DNA from: Faecalimonas sp.
GTDB taxonomy: Bacteria; Bacillota_A; Clostridia; Lachnospirales; Lachnospiraceae
Direction: 5' to 3'
DNA length: 5,722 nt
Assembly (NCBI GenBank): GCA_026169575.1
Contig: JAPFCT010000227.1
Coordinates: 1 to 5,722 of the forward strand
In this document: positions 1 through 5,722 of the stretch, in pieces
Numbering within the stretch: the first letter of the stretch is position 1
Layout of the letters: each line of letters starts with the position of its first letter
Notes under the pieces: model-generated
What the model saw: the letters and a program-made list of their open reading frames with translations, nothing else
Databases searched by the model: none
What the model was told of the DNA's origin: nothing
Position numbers and translations under genes: made by a program

Positions 1-1028
1 TAGTCAAAATCTCCTTCTTTCAGCGCCTGCTTAAATCGTTTCTTCCCGGTCGGATTGATCCGCTCTCCGATAATCACCGGCTTCCCTCCAAACCGGACGC
101 AGGTTCCATAGGAAGAGACAAGTGTATCGTCTTTTTTTACCGGAGGGACTGCCTGCATTCCTCTGCAACTTGCTGTCATCTGCCGGATATGCGCCGGTGT
201 AGTTCCGCAGCATCCACCGATCACACATGCCCCTTTTTCTGCGATCTTCTTCATCGTACCCGCAAAGGCTTCCGGCATCACATCGTAGTACGTCTCCTTT
301 CCGCGCTGTTTTGGCAGCCCGGCATTTGGCTTTACAATGACCGGAAGTGAGGCGTAAGTCAGAAGTTCTTCCAGCACCGGAAGCATCTGCTCCGGCCCCA
401 TTCCACAGTTGATCCCGAGTGCATCGACGCGAAGTCCCTCCAGCATCGCAACGACTGATGCCACATCTCCCCCGGTCAGAAGTTTGCCGCGCTCATCGAA
501 GATCATCGTCACGAAGACGGGAAGATTGGTCCGCTCCTTTGCAGCAAGAACCGCCGCCTTGACTTCATATGTATCGCTCATCGTTTCAATATGGATCAGG
601 TCTGCCCCCGCTTTCTCACCATATTCCATCACTTCCGCAAATGCCTCATAAGCTTCCTCAAATGCAAGATCTCCCATCGGTTTGAGCAGCTTTCCCGTCG
701 GACCCACATCCAGACCAATGTAAACTTCCCTGCCATCATGCACCCCGCGGCGTGCGGCCTCTCTTACATTTGCAACTGCCTGTGTGACAACTTGTTCCAG
801 CGGACAGTCCTCACTGTGGAATTTCAGTGCATTCGCGCCAAATGTATTCGTCAATACGATATCGCTTCCTGCCTCAAAATAACTCTGATGGATCGCAGTG
901 ACTTCTTCCGGCTTCTTCAGATTCCAGCTTTCCGGAAGTTCTCCCGGCCGCAGTCCTCTCTCCTGCAATAATGTTCCCATTCCTCCATCGAGAAACAACA
1001 ATTCTTTTCCCAAACGTTCTAACAGCAT
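1..1028 (-). CDS. metH: Cobalamin-dependent methionine synthase, N-terminal part (3' end beyond window)
   Basis: The frame stays open from an ATG at 1028 to the window edge, giving the first 342 codons. MetH transfers the methyl group of 5-methyltetrahydrofolate to homocysteine through cobalamin, forming methionine in the cytoplasm. Residues 1 to about 290 form a homocysteine S-methyltransferase barrel: LDGGMGT near residue 13, LTNTFGAN near 59, and the three zinc cysteines Cys208 (GINCG) and Cys273-Cys274 (GGCCGT). From about residue 316 the pterin-binding domain begins with IIGERINPTGKK. The rest of that domain and the expected cobalamin-binding domain lie outside the window. The start is supported by AAGGAG at 1039-1044, ten bases upstream and inside the end of the preceding gene, which stops only three bases before this ATG. 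The barrel alone would also fit a cobalamin-independent Hcy methyltransferase (MmuM/YitJ type), but the pterin-domain start and the neighbouring activation gene favour MetH. Confidence 0.93.
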   Translation of the reverse strand, partial: MLLERLGKELLFLDGGMGTLLQERGLRPGELPESWNLKKPEEVTAIHQSYFEAGSDIVLTNTFGANALKFHSEDCPLEQVVTQAVANVREAARRGVHDGREVYIGLDVGPTGKLLKPMGDLAFEEAYEAFAEVMEYGEKAGADLIHIETMSDTYEVKAAVLAAKERTNLPVFVTMIFDERGKLLTGGDVASVVAMLEGLRVDALGINCGMGPEQMLPVLEELLTYASLPVIVKPNAGLPKQRGKETYYDVMPEAFAGTMKKIAEKGACVIGGCCGTTPAHIRQMTASCRGMQAVPPVKKDDTLVSSYGTCVRFGGKPVIIGERINPTGKKRFKQALKEGDFD

Positions 1029-1031
1029 CCT

Positions 1032-1679
1032 TTAACTACTCCTTCTGTATAAACAATCCTTTTTCTCACATACCTCACACCCTTTGATATGGCAAGGTTC
1101 TTTTTCTGTACTCATGCCGATTACCGCCGTGACGGATTTTGTCGGTGTCATCATCCCGCCGGCAGTCAGCGTCAGCCCGATCGTCTTTGCACAGTCCAGC
1201 ATCCGCATCAATGTGTCCTGACAATGGATTGAAAAGTCACCATATCCCGGGCTGAACCTCGGGCGCAGATACCGCCCCTGCCGTTCTGCCTCCCGGGCAA
1301 TCTGCCTTTGACAATGATCACAGTATTCTTCAAGTTCTGCAGCTGCACACGCCTGACCGACAACTGCCTTTGCCATATCTGTCAGTGAATACCTTCTGAT
1401 TAGCTGATCTACCTCTGTCCCGAGTGTCGCTCCGAACAAAACAATCTGATCACAACCCGTCAGATTTTTTGCAAGATTTTTGCTTGTAACCGTCCATCCG
1501 GCAATCTCTGTCTGTCCTGCTTCTCCGACTTGCAAATCAAAAATACGATAGACTGATTTCACACGTTTGATCTGATCCAGCTCTCTGAAAACTTCTGTGA
1601 TCAGTGCAAGTGTTCCATCATCTACCGCATGTTTTCCATAGCCAAGATAGCGGACAGCTTCTTTCATCCGCACATCCAT
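1032..1679 (-). CDS. Free-standing methionine synthase activation (B12 reactivation) protein
   Basis: This 215-residue protein corresponds to the C-terminal activation domain of enterobacterial MetH, encoded here as its own gene. The family binds S-adenosylmethionine and remethylates oxidised cob(II)alamin on methionine synthase, with an external electron donor. Visible signs are the AdoMet-binding RxxxGY motif at residues 141-146 (RFSPGY), ATLGTEVDQLI near 84-94, and LTLTAGGMMTPTKSVTAVIG near 169-188, which resembles the Met_synt_B12 fold core. The protein is cysteine-rich (ten Cys). It has a C-x2-C pair at 120/123 and a C-terminal C-x4-C-x2-C-x4-C set at 196, 201, 204 and 209, which may bind a metal or iron-sulfur cluster (inference). 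The gene begins five bases after the metF stop. Its likely SD, GAGGT at 1687-1691, overlaps the end of metF. It stops three bases before metH. This position between metF and metH strongly supports the assignment. Confidence 0.9.
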   Translation of the reverse strand: MDVRMKEAVRYLGYGKHAVDDGTLALITEVFRELDQIKRVKSVYRIFDLQVGEAGQTEIAGWTVTSKNLAKNLTGCDQIVLFGATLGTEVDQLIRRYSLTDMAKAVVGQACAAAELEEYCDHCQRQIAREAERQGRYLRPRFSPGYGDFSIHCQDTLMRMLDCAKTIGLTLTAGGMMTPTKSVTAVIGMSTEKEPCHIKGCEVCEKKDCLYRRSS

Positions 1680-1684
1680 ACTGG

Positions 1685-2551
1685 TTACCTCAGAATCTCA
1701 GACAGATTTGTCATGATTGCTGCTGCCACTTCCGGCTTATTCATAGAGTAAATATGGATGTGGTTAATCCCATTGGCGATCAGATCGATGATCTGGTCTG
1801 TCGCATAGGCGATCCCTGCCTGCTTCATCGCCTCCGGCTTGTCTCCGAACCGGTCGAGGATCGCATGAAAACGCTGTGGAAGAATGGTTCCTGACAATTT
1901 GCAGATCCTTGCCATCTGCTTTCCGTTTGTGACTGGCATGATTCCCGGAAGTACCGGAACGGTGATCCCTTTCTCCCGGATCCGGTAGAGGAAGTTATAA
2001 AGGATCGCGTTGTCAAAAAACATCTGCGTTGTAAGGAAGTCAACTCCACAGTCTACTTTCTGTTTGAGGTAAGCAATGTCATCCTCCTTATGTGCATTCT
2101 CCACATGTCCTTCCGGATAACATGCCGCTCCGATACAGAAATCTCCCTGCCGTCTGATCTCCTGGATCAGTTCATATGCATAGTGATACTGATCTTCATC
2201 CGGGAACGGCTGTCCCTCCGGGATATCTCCGCGGAGCGCGAGGATATTTTCAATCCCTTCCGCTTTCAGTCTGTCTACAACCGCCAGCACTTCTGCCTTT
2301 GTAGACGAAGCACAGGTCAGGTGTGCCAGACTGGTCACTCCCATCTTCTTTTGGATATCGGACGCGATCTGAACGGTATTCTTGCTCGTTCCTCCCCCTG
2401 CACCGTAAGTGACGCTGATAAAGGCGGGCGCAAGCTTTGCCATCTGCTCTGTCGCATGTAAAACTGCCTCGATCCCTGCATCTGTCTTTGGCGGAAACAC
2501 CTCAAATGAAATATGTATCTTGCCTTCCTGTAATTTATCTATGATCTTCAT
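1685..2551 (-). CDS. metF: Methylenetetrahydrofolate reductase
   Basis: The enzyme reduces 5,10-methylenetetrahydrofolate to 5-methyltetrahydrofolate, the methyl donor for methionine synthase, using FAD. The 288-residue length is normal for bacterial MetF. Diagnostic motifs run in order along the TIM barrel: FEVFPPK at 16-22 with the catalytic Glu17, SVTYGAGGG at 46-54, AHLTC at 76-80, LALRGD at 104-109 with the folate-contacting Asp109, TTQMFFDN at 174-181, LPGIMP at 201-206, and HIYSMNKP at 265-272. The ATG at 2551 has AAGGAG at 2563-2568, eleven bases upstream. It is the first gene after the glgA terminator and so probably the first gene of the metF–activation–metH operon. No partner gene of the MetV type, found with MetF in some acetogens, is visible here. 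The electron donor cannot be read from the sequence. Confidence 0.97.
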   Translation of the reverse strand: MKIIDKLQEGKIHISFEVFPPKTDAGIEAVLHATEQMAKLAPAFISVTYGAGGGTSKNTVQIASDIQKKMGVTSLAHLTCASSTKAEVLAVVDRLKAEGIENILALRGDIPEGQPFPDEDQYHYAYELIQEIRRQGDFCIGAACYPEGHVENAHKEDDIAYLKQKVDCGVDFLTTQMFFDNAILYNFLYRIREKGITVPVLPGIMPVTNGKQMARICKLSGTILPQRFHAILDRFGDKPEAMKQAGIAYATDQIIDLIANGINHIHIYSMNKPEVAAAIMTNLSEILR

Positions 2552-2586
2552 CTTCTCGTATTCTCCTTCGCTGCAATATTCTTCTG

Positions 2587-2617
2587 CCAGTTGGGATGCT
2601 ATGCCCCATATATCTGG
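2587..2617 (-). other. Imperfect hairpin in the metF leader
   Basis: Read on the minus strand, the sequence just after the glgA terminator T-tract can fold as CCAG/CTGG outside and TGGG/CCCA inside, separated by a 5/1 internal loop, with a nine-base terminal loop. No T-run follows it, so it is not a terminator. It lies about 18 bases upstream of the metF Shine-Dalgarno sequence. It could be chance pairing. The complete metF leader is only about 66 bases, too short for an S-box (SAM) or T-box element. Confidence 0.25.
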
Positions 2618-2659
2618 AAAAAACGTGTCGGGAAACTGAAAAGATCAGCTCCCGGCACG
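2618..2659 (-). terminator. Intrinsic terminator after glgA
   Basis: On the minus strand, starting about 22 bases after the glgA stop, a GC-rich inverted repeat (arms beginning CGTG and ending CACG) forms a stem of about 15 base pairs with one C-A mismatch, one bulged T and a five-base loop, TCTTT. Six T residues follow directly (2618-2623). This is a textbook Rho-independent terminator for glgA. It separates glgA from the methionine operon. No matching T-run lies on the other side, so it appears one-directional. Confidence 0.9.
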
Positions 2660-2681
2660 CTGTCAGAATCCTCTGTTTCTT

Positions 2682-4121
2682 TTAGAGCAGTTCCTCATAT
2701 AACTGCTCATACTGCTTCGCGGAATTGTCCCACGAAAAATCCTGCTGCATCGCATGTTCCACGATCTTGTTCCAGTCACGCTTCCGGTCGTAATAAATAT
2801 GCTCTGCATAGCGGATGATATCCATCATCTCGTGTGCATTATAGTTTGCAAAGCTGAATCCGGTTCCGGTCTTGTCGAACTCATTGTACGGAACAACAGT
2901 ATCTTTCAGTCCTCCGGTCTCACGTACGATCGGAAGGGTTCCATAACGCAGGCTCATCAGCTGGCTCAATCCACATGGTTCAAACAGAGACGGCATTAAG
3001 AACGCATCGCAGGAAGCGTAAATCTTATGGGACAGCGCCTCTGAGTAATAAATATTGGCAGAAACTTTTCCCTGATACTTCCATGCAAAATGGCGGAACA
3101 TATTTTCATACCGCTCTTCCCCGGTTCCAAGTACGACAAGCTGGATGTTCTCCTGACACAGTTCATCCATCATATAAGCGATCAGATCCAGTCCCTTCTG
3201 ATCCGTAAGTCTTGATACGATTCCGATCATCATCGTCTTGGCATTCTTCTCCAGACCAAGCTCTTCCTGAAGCGCAAGTTTATTTTTCACTTTCTCTTTG
3301 CGGAAATTTTTGAGTGAAAAGTTATTTGTGATCAGCGCGTCCGTCTCCGGATCATAGACCTCATAGTCGATCCCGTTTACGATCCCCCGCAGGCAGTTTG
3401 CCCGCGCGCGCATAAGACCATCCAGGTTCTCCCCGTAAAACGGCATCTTGATCTCCTCCGCATAAGAATTGCTCACAGTTGTGATGCGGTCTGCATAGAC
3501 GATCCCGCCCTTCAGATAATTTGCATCTTTATATGCCTCGAGTTTGTCCGGAACAAAATAGTAATCCGGAAGTCCCGTGATATCACGCACTGTCTTCGTG
3601 TCCCATGTTCCCTGGAACTTCAGGTTATGTATCGTCATGATCGTCTTAATATTCCGGTAGTATTCATTGGAATACCGGAAATTGTCAAGATAGATCGGGA
3701 TCAGTCCGGTCTGCCAGTCATGGCAGTGGATGATATCCGGCCGGAAATCGATCACCGGAAGAGTGCTTAAAACTGCCTTGGAGAAAAAGGCAAATTTCTC
3801 GATATCTTCGTAGATATTTCCGTAAGGTGCAAATCCGTTAAAATAAAACTCATTGTCAATAAAATAGAATGTTACGCCGTCATGCACATACTCCAGCACG
3901 CCGACATACTGTGTCCTCCAGTTCAGATCCATATAAAAATGAGTCCGGTACTCTAATTTTTCTTTCCATTCTTCCTTCATACACATATATTTCGGCAGCA
4001 TGACCCTGACATCATACTTTTCTTTGTCAAAGTATTTCGGCAGCGAACCTACAACATCTGCAAGCCCCCCGGTCTTGATAAACGGCACACACTCTGACGC
4101 TGCGAACAAAATCCTTTTCAT
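2682..4121 (-). CDS. glgA: Glycogen (starch-type) synthase, ADP-glucose dependent
   Basis: GlgA adds glucose from ADP-glucose to the non-reducing end of a growing alpha-1,4-glucan in the cytoplasm. It is a GT-B fold enzyme of family GT5. The 479-residue length matches bacterial GlgA. The N-terminal Rossmann domain starts with KTGGLADVVG at 16-25 (ADP-glucose-binding loop) and includes HCHDWQTGL at 132-140 and TIHNLKFQG at 163-171. The C-terminal domain has VNGID at 248-252, SRLTDQKG at 303-310 with the nucleotide-contacting Arg304 and Lys309, and PSLFEPCGLSQ at 377-387 with the conserved Glu381, followed by LRYGTLPIVRETGGLKDTV. The ATG at 4121 has GGAGGG at 4128-4133, six bases upstream. No glgC, glgD, glgB or glgP lies beside it, so the rest of the pathway must be elsewhere. 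It has its own promoter and terminator, suggesting a single-gene unit. Confidence 0.97.
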   Translation of the reverse strand: MKRILFAASECVPFIKTGGLADVVGSLPKYFDKEKYDVRVMLPKYMCMKEEWKEKLEYRTHFYMDLNWRTQYVGVLEYVHDGVTFYFIDNEFYFNGFAPYGNIYEDIEKFAFFSKAVLSTLPVIDFRPDIIHCHDWQTGLIPIYLDNFRYSNEYYRNIKTIMTIHNLKFQGTWDTKTVRDITGLPDYYFVPDKLEAYKDANYLKGGIVYADRITTVSNSYAEEIKMPFYGENLDGLMRARANCLRGIVNGIDYEVYDPETDALITNNFSLKNFRKEKVKNKLALQEELGLEKNAKTMMIGIVSRLTDQKGLDLIAYMMDELCQENIQLVVLGTGEERYENMFRHFAWKYQGKVSANIYYSEALSHKIYASCDAFLMPSLFEPCGLSQLMSLRYGTLPIVRETGGLKDTVVPYNEFDKTGTGFSFANYNAHEMMDIIRYAEHIYYDRKRDWNKIVEHAMQQDFSWDNSAKQYEQLYEELL

Positions 4122-4152
4122 ATGATTCCCTCCAAACTTTTTACTTTCTGTT

Positions 4153-4181
4153 ATTATAACGTATTTTCAGAAAAATGAAAA
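4153..4181 (-). promoter_or_regulatory. Sigma-A-type promoter of glgA
   Basis: The minus strand shows a perfect TATAAT -10 element at 4153-4158 and TTTTCA (4 of 6 matches to TTGACA) at 4176-4181, with a 17-base spacer. The predicted transcript would start around 4146, giving a leader of about 25 bases that contains the GGAGGG ribosome binding site. No clear 0A box or other operator is visible near it. Confidence 0.75.
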
Positions 4182-4206
4182 GACATAAGATGGAACTGAG
4201 TCCTTT

Positions 4207-5007
4207 TTATCCGAGCAGTTGTCTGTGCCGCCCCTTTAAGCGGATCGTGTCTGCAAGAAGCGCGATAAATTCGGAGTTAGTCGGTTTTCCCTTGCCGCTG
4301 CTCACTGTATAGCCGAACATCTCATCGATCGTCTCCATCTTTCCCCGCGTCCATGCCACCTCGATCGCATGGCGGATCGCGCGTTCCACCCGGCTGGATG
4401 TCGTCTGGTTTTTCTTTGCGACCGTCGGATATAAAATCTTCGTGATCGCATTTAGCACATCCATATCTTCCACCGCCATCATGATCGCATCCCGCAGATA
4501 ATGATACCCTTTGATATGCGCCGGGATTCCGATCTCATGGATCATACCGGTCACTTCCTCCTCCAGATCATATTCCGGCAGATCTGCTCCGAAAGCGTCC
4601 ATCCCCTGTTCCTGGGATGCCGGCCGGCAGACTCTTCTGACATGTTTGATCTTGTCTAACAACATCCGGTTGTTAAACGGCTTCATGATATAGTAATTCG
4701 CTCCTTTTTCAAAGGCATCTTCTGTCATACGTTCCTGTCCGACAGCTGTCACGACGATAAAACTCGGATGCTTTTTGATCCTTCTGTCCGCATTGACCTG
4801 CTCCATCACGCTCAGTCCGTCCATCTTCGGCATGATCAGATCCAAAAGTACCACATCCGGCTGTTTCTGTTCTATGATTTTACACATTTCTTCTCCATTG
4901 TTCGCCTTCCCGACCAGTGTAAGTTCACTGTCTCTATCGATCAGCTCTCCAAGAAGATCCAACATTCTCTCATTATCGTCAGCAATAGCTACATTCAGTT
5001 TTCCCAT
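4207..5007 (-). CDS. spo0A: Stage 0 sporulation response regulator Spo0A
   Basis: Spo0A is the phosphorelay-driven transcription factor that commits the cell to sporulation. From the ATG at 5007 the product is 266 residues, essentially the family length. The receiver domain (about 1-125) has the acidic pocket Asp10-Asp11, phospho-acceptor Asp56 in [14 protein letters not shown], the switch Thr87 in VVTAVGQ, and Lys109 in IMKPF. A short linker (about 126-142) leads to the sporulation-specific DNA-binding domain. This ends with the highly conserved [20 protein letters not shown] (203-222), which includes the recognition helix, and then the [19 protein letters not shown] segment. A TTG 18 bases upstream would also keep the frame open, but using it would place the strong SD AAGGAGGA inside the coding region, so ATG 5007 is preferred. 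The gene follows spoIVB, the usual order in endospore formers. No strong terminator follows its stop. Confidence 0.98.
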   Translation of the reverse strand: MGKLNVAIADDNERMLDLLGELIDRDSELTLVGKANNGEEMCKIIEQKQPDVVLLDLIMPKMDGLSVMEQVNADRRIKKHPSFIVVTAVGQERMTEDAFEKGANYYIMKPFNNRMLLDKIKHVRRVCRPASQEQGMDAFGADLPEYDLEEEVTGMIHEIGIPAHIKGYHYLRDAIMMAVEDMDVLNAITKILYPTVAKKNQTTSSRVERAIRHAIEVAWTRGKMETIDEMFGYTVSSGKGKPTNSEFIALLADTIRLKGRHRQLLG

Positions 5008-5014
5008 GGCTACA

Positions 5015-5022
5015 TCCTCCTT
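5015..5022 (-). promoter_or_regulatory. Ribosome binding site that fixes the spo0A start
   Basis: On the minus strand AAGGAGGA lies seven bases before the ATG at 5007, an ideal Shine-Dalgarno sequence and spacing. It overlaps the region that an upstream TTG start (5025) would translate, and that TTG has no SD of its own. The ATG is therefore the likely start. Confidence 0.9.
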
Positions 5023-5050
5023 CAATTTCTGCCTTCATTCCACAGCATTT

Positions 5051-5080
5051 ATTATAGGCTTGCCGCGTGTGGCGAATCAA
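5051..5080 (-). promoter_or_regulatory. Sigma-A-type promoter of spo0A
   Basis: The minus strand has a perfect TATAAT at 5051-5056 and TTGATT (4 of 6 matches to TTGACA) at 5075-5080, with an 18-base spacer. Transcription would begin near 5044, about 37 bases before the spo0A ATG. A 0A-box-like sequence overlaps the -35 element. In Bacillus subtilis spo0A has a sigma-A and a sigma-H promoter. Here a good sigma-H match was not found: a GTGGAAT at 5036-5042 resembles a sigma-H -10, but the matching -35 is poor. Confidence 0.7.
5070..5076 (+). promoter_or_regulatory. Putative 0A box overlapping the spo0A -35 element
   Basis: The plus strand reads TGGCGAA, fitting the Spo0A-binding consensus TGNCGAA. 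It overlaps the -35 element by two bases and extends into the spacer. Bound Spo0A~P could act directly on polymerase at this promoter. A second box lies 30 bases upstream in the opposite orientation. Confidence 0.5.
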
Positions 5081-5099
5081 GAAAAAGGGTTCCTCTTTA

Positions 5100-5106
5100 T
5101 TCGACA
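5100..5106 (-). promoter_or_regulatory. Putative 0A box upstream of spo0A (exact TGTCGAA)
   Basis: The minus strand has TGTCGAA, a 7/7 match to the core 0A box, six bases after the spoIVB stop codon and about 60 bases upstream of the predicted spo0A transcription start. A given 7-mer is unlikely to occur by chance in a gap of about 100 bases (on the order of one in a hundred), and the neighbouring gene encodes the protein that binds it. Confidence 0.65.
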
Positions 5107-5112
5107 GTTCTG

Positions 5113-5722
5113 TCAGGATTCTACATGTTCCAACATATTTTCGATAAAAATCCCGTAGCCTTTTTTCGCATCCTGCACAAACACATGCGTCACAGCGCCG
5201 ATGATCTTGTCGTTCTGGATGATCGGGCTCCCGCTCATCCCCTGGATGATCCCTCCGGTCTTTTCAAGCAGATCCGGATCGGTCACTTCCAGAACGATCC
5301 CTTTATTGACCTCCCGCTCAGAAAGGTCGACCCGTAGAATATTCACATCGTATTCTCCCACCGTTCCATCCACACAGCACCGGATTTTTGCAGGACCTCT
5401 TACAATCTCGCTTTTTCCTGCCGCTTTCAGCGGTTTCTGATCGGCAAACAGCTCGTCGATCCGCTCCACTGTTCCGAAAATCCCCGCCTCTGTATTTTCC
5501 GTAATCTCCCCAAGAATGTTATAACGGTTGTAGACGATCACACCTTCCATGCCCCCAGGTGTTCCATCTTCCCCTTTCTGGATGGAGCTGATACTGGTCT
5601 CATAGAGACTTCCTTTTGCAATCTCCAGCAGTTCGTTTGTATCTACATCGTGGATTCCATGCCCAAGTGCGCCAAACTGGCTGTTTCCATTCAGAAATGT
5701 CACGGTCCCAAGTCCCTGCGCA
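5113..5722 (-). CDS. spoIVB: SpoIVB serine peptidase, C-terminal part (5' end beyond window)
   Basis: The frame is open to the right edge, giving the last 202 residues. SpoIVB is made in the forespore, acts in the space between the two spore membranes, and cleaves SpoIVFA to trigger pro-sigma-K processing. The fragment is the S55 peptidase domain: FGALGHGIHD near the start with catalytic His (fragment residue 21), VTDPD with the likely catalytic Asp (148), and GGIIQGMSGSPIIQN with the nucleophile Ser (163), followed by IIGAVTHVFVQDAKKGYGIFIENML. The His-Ser spacing (142) and Asp-Ser spacing (15) equal those recalled for the B. subtilis triad (236, 363, 378). The membrane anchor and PDZ domain expected upstream are outside the window. 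A GTG at 5703 is an internal valine codon, not the start. The gene ends 105 bases before spo0A with no obvious terminator. Confidence 0.96.
   Translation of the reverse strand, partial: AQGLGTVTFLNGNSQFGALGHGIHDVDTNELLEIAKGSLYETSISSIQKGEDGTPGGMEGVIVYNRYNILGEITENTEAGIFGTVERIDELFADQKPLKAAGKSEIVRGPAKIRCCVDGTVGEYDVNILRVDLSEREVNKGIVLEVTDPDLLEKTGGIIQGMSGSPIIQNDKIIGAVTHVFVQDAKKGYGIFIENMLEHVES

Noticed and set aside
31..228. A 65-residue minus-strand frame inside metH.
   Set aside because: It is out of frame with the metH reading frame, which continues intact to the window edge through the zinc-cysteine motif GGCCGT. It is not a separate gene or a sign of a frameshift.
591..971. A 126-residue open frame on the plus strand inside metH.
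   Set aside because: It lies fully antisense to the conserved methyltransferase barrel, and the residue composition looks like random read-through. No ribosome binding site supports it.
2873..2879. A TGTCGAA 0A-box match inside glgA.
   Set aside because: It encodes Phe-Asp-Lys in a conserved coding stretch, far from any promoter. About one such 7-mer is expected by chance in a window of this size on both strands.
300..3700. Many scattered CCGGAA / TTCCGG hexamers across the coding regions.
   Set aside because: They sit mostly in Leu-Pro, Ser-Gly or Pro-Glu codon contexts, with no regular spacing or shared flanks, so codon preference explains them better than a repeat family.
4979..5038. A 19-codon upstream open frame that begins before spo0A and overlaps its start out of frame.
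   Set aside because: Its ATG has no properly spaced SD (GGA touches the ATG), and the peptide shows no recognisable leader features. It is probably chance, though conservation in relatives would reopen it.
5036..5070. A possible sigma-H promoter for spo0A.
   Set aside because: GTGGAAT fits the sigma-H -10 pattern, but at 11-12 bases upstream no AGGA-type -35 element is present. The evidence is too weak to annotate.
4768..5337. A 189-residue open frame on the plus strand, antisense to spo0A and spoIVB and crossing the gap between them.
   Set aside because: No Shine-Dalgarno sequence precedes its ATG, the product resembles no family I know, and the opposite strand carries two unmistakable conserved genes. 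It is a shadow frame.

Overview
The window looks like chromosomal DNA from a spore-forming Clostridia-type Firmicute, most likely Lachnospiraceae. The reasons are the spoIVB–spo0A gene pair, strong AGGAGG-type ribosome binding sites, sigma-A-type promoters, mid-range GC content, and a methionine synthase whose reactivation domain is a separate gene. The family-level placement is inference. All six genes lie on the minus strand, so they are read from the right edge of the window to the left. Both edge genes are cut by the window.

Right part (about 4200-5722): the 3' third to half of spoIVB, encoding the sporulation signalling serine protease, is followed by a 105-base gap and then spo0A, the master regulator of sporulation. 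The gap holds a sigma-A-type promoter and two inverted matches to the Spo0A-binding 0A box. One of these overlaps the -35 element, which points to autoregulation of spo0A.

Middle (about 2618-4206): glgA, encoding glycogen synthase, stands alone with its own promoter (a perfect TATAAT) and ends at a strong intrinsic terminator. I see no convincing terminator between spo0A and glgA, so some spo0A transcription may run into glgA.

Left part (1-2617): a tightly packed methionine / one-carbon operon. The order is metF (methylenetetrahydrofolate reductase), a free-standing cobalamin-dependent methionine synthase activation protein, and metH (the homocysteine methyltransferase domain and the start of the pterin-binding domain, cut by the window edge). 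MetF makes 5-methyltetrahydrofolate, MetH transfers the methyl group to homocysteine through cobalamin, and the activation protein rescues oxidised cobalamin using S-adenosylmethionine. The genes are 3-5 bases apart, so they are probably co-transcribed and translationally coupled.

I found no RNA gene, mobile element, CRISPR array or riboswitch, and no evidence of an undescribed system. The points most worth a second look are the paired 0A boxes at the spo0A promoter, the cysteine-rich tail of the activation protein, and the position of glgA directly behind spo0A.
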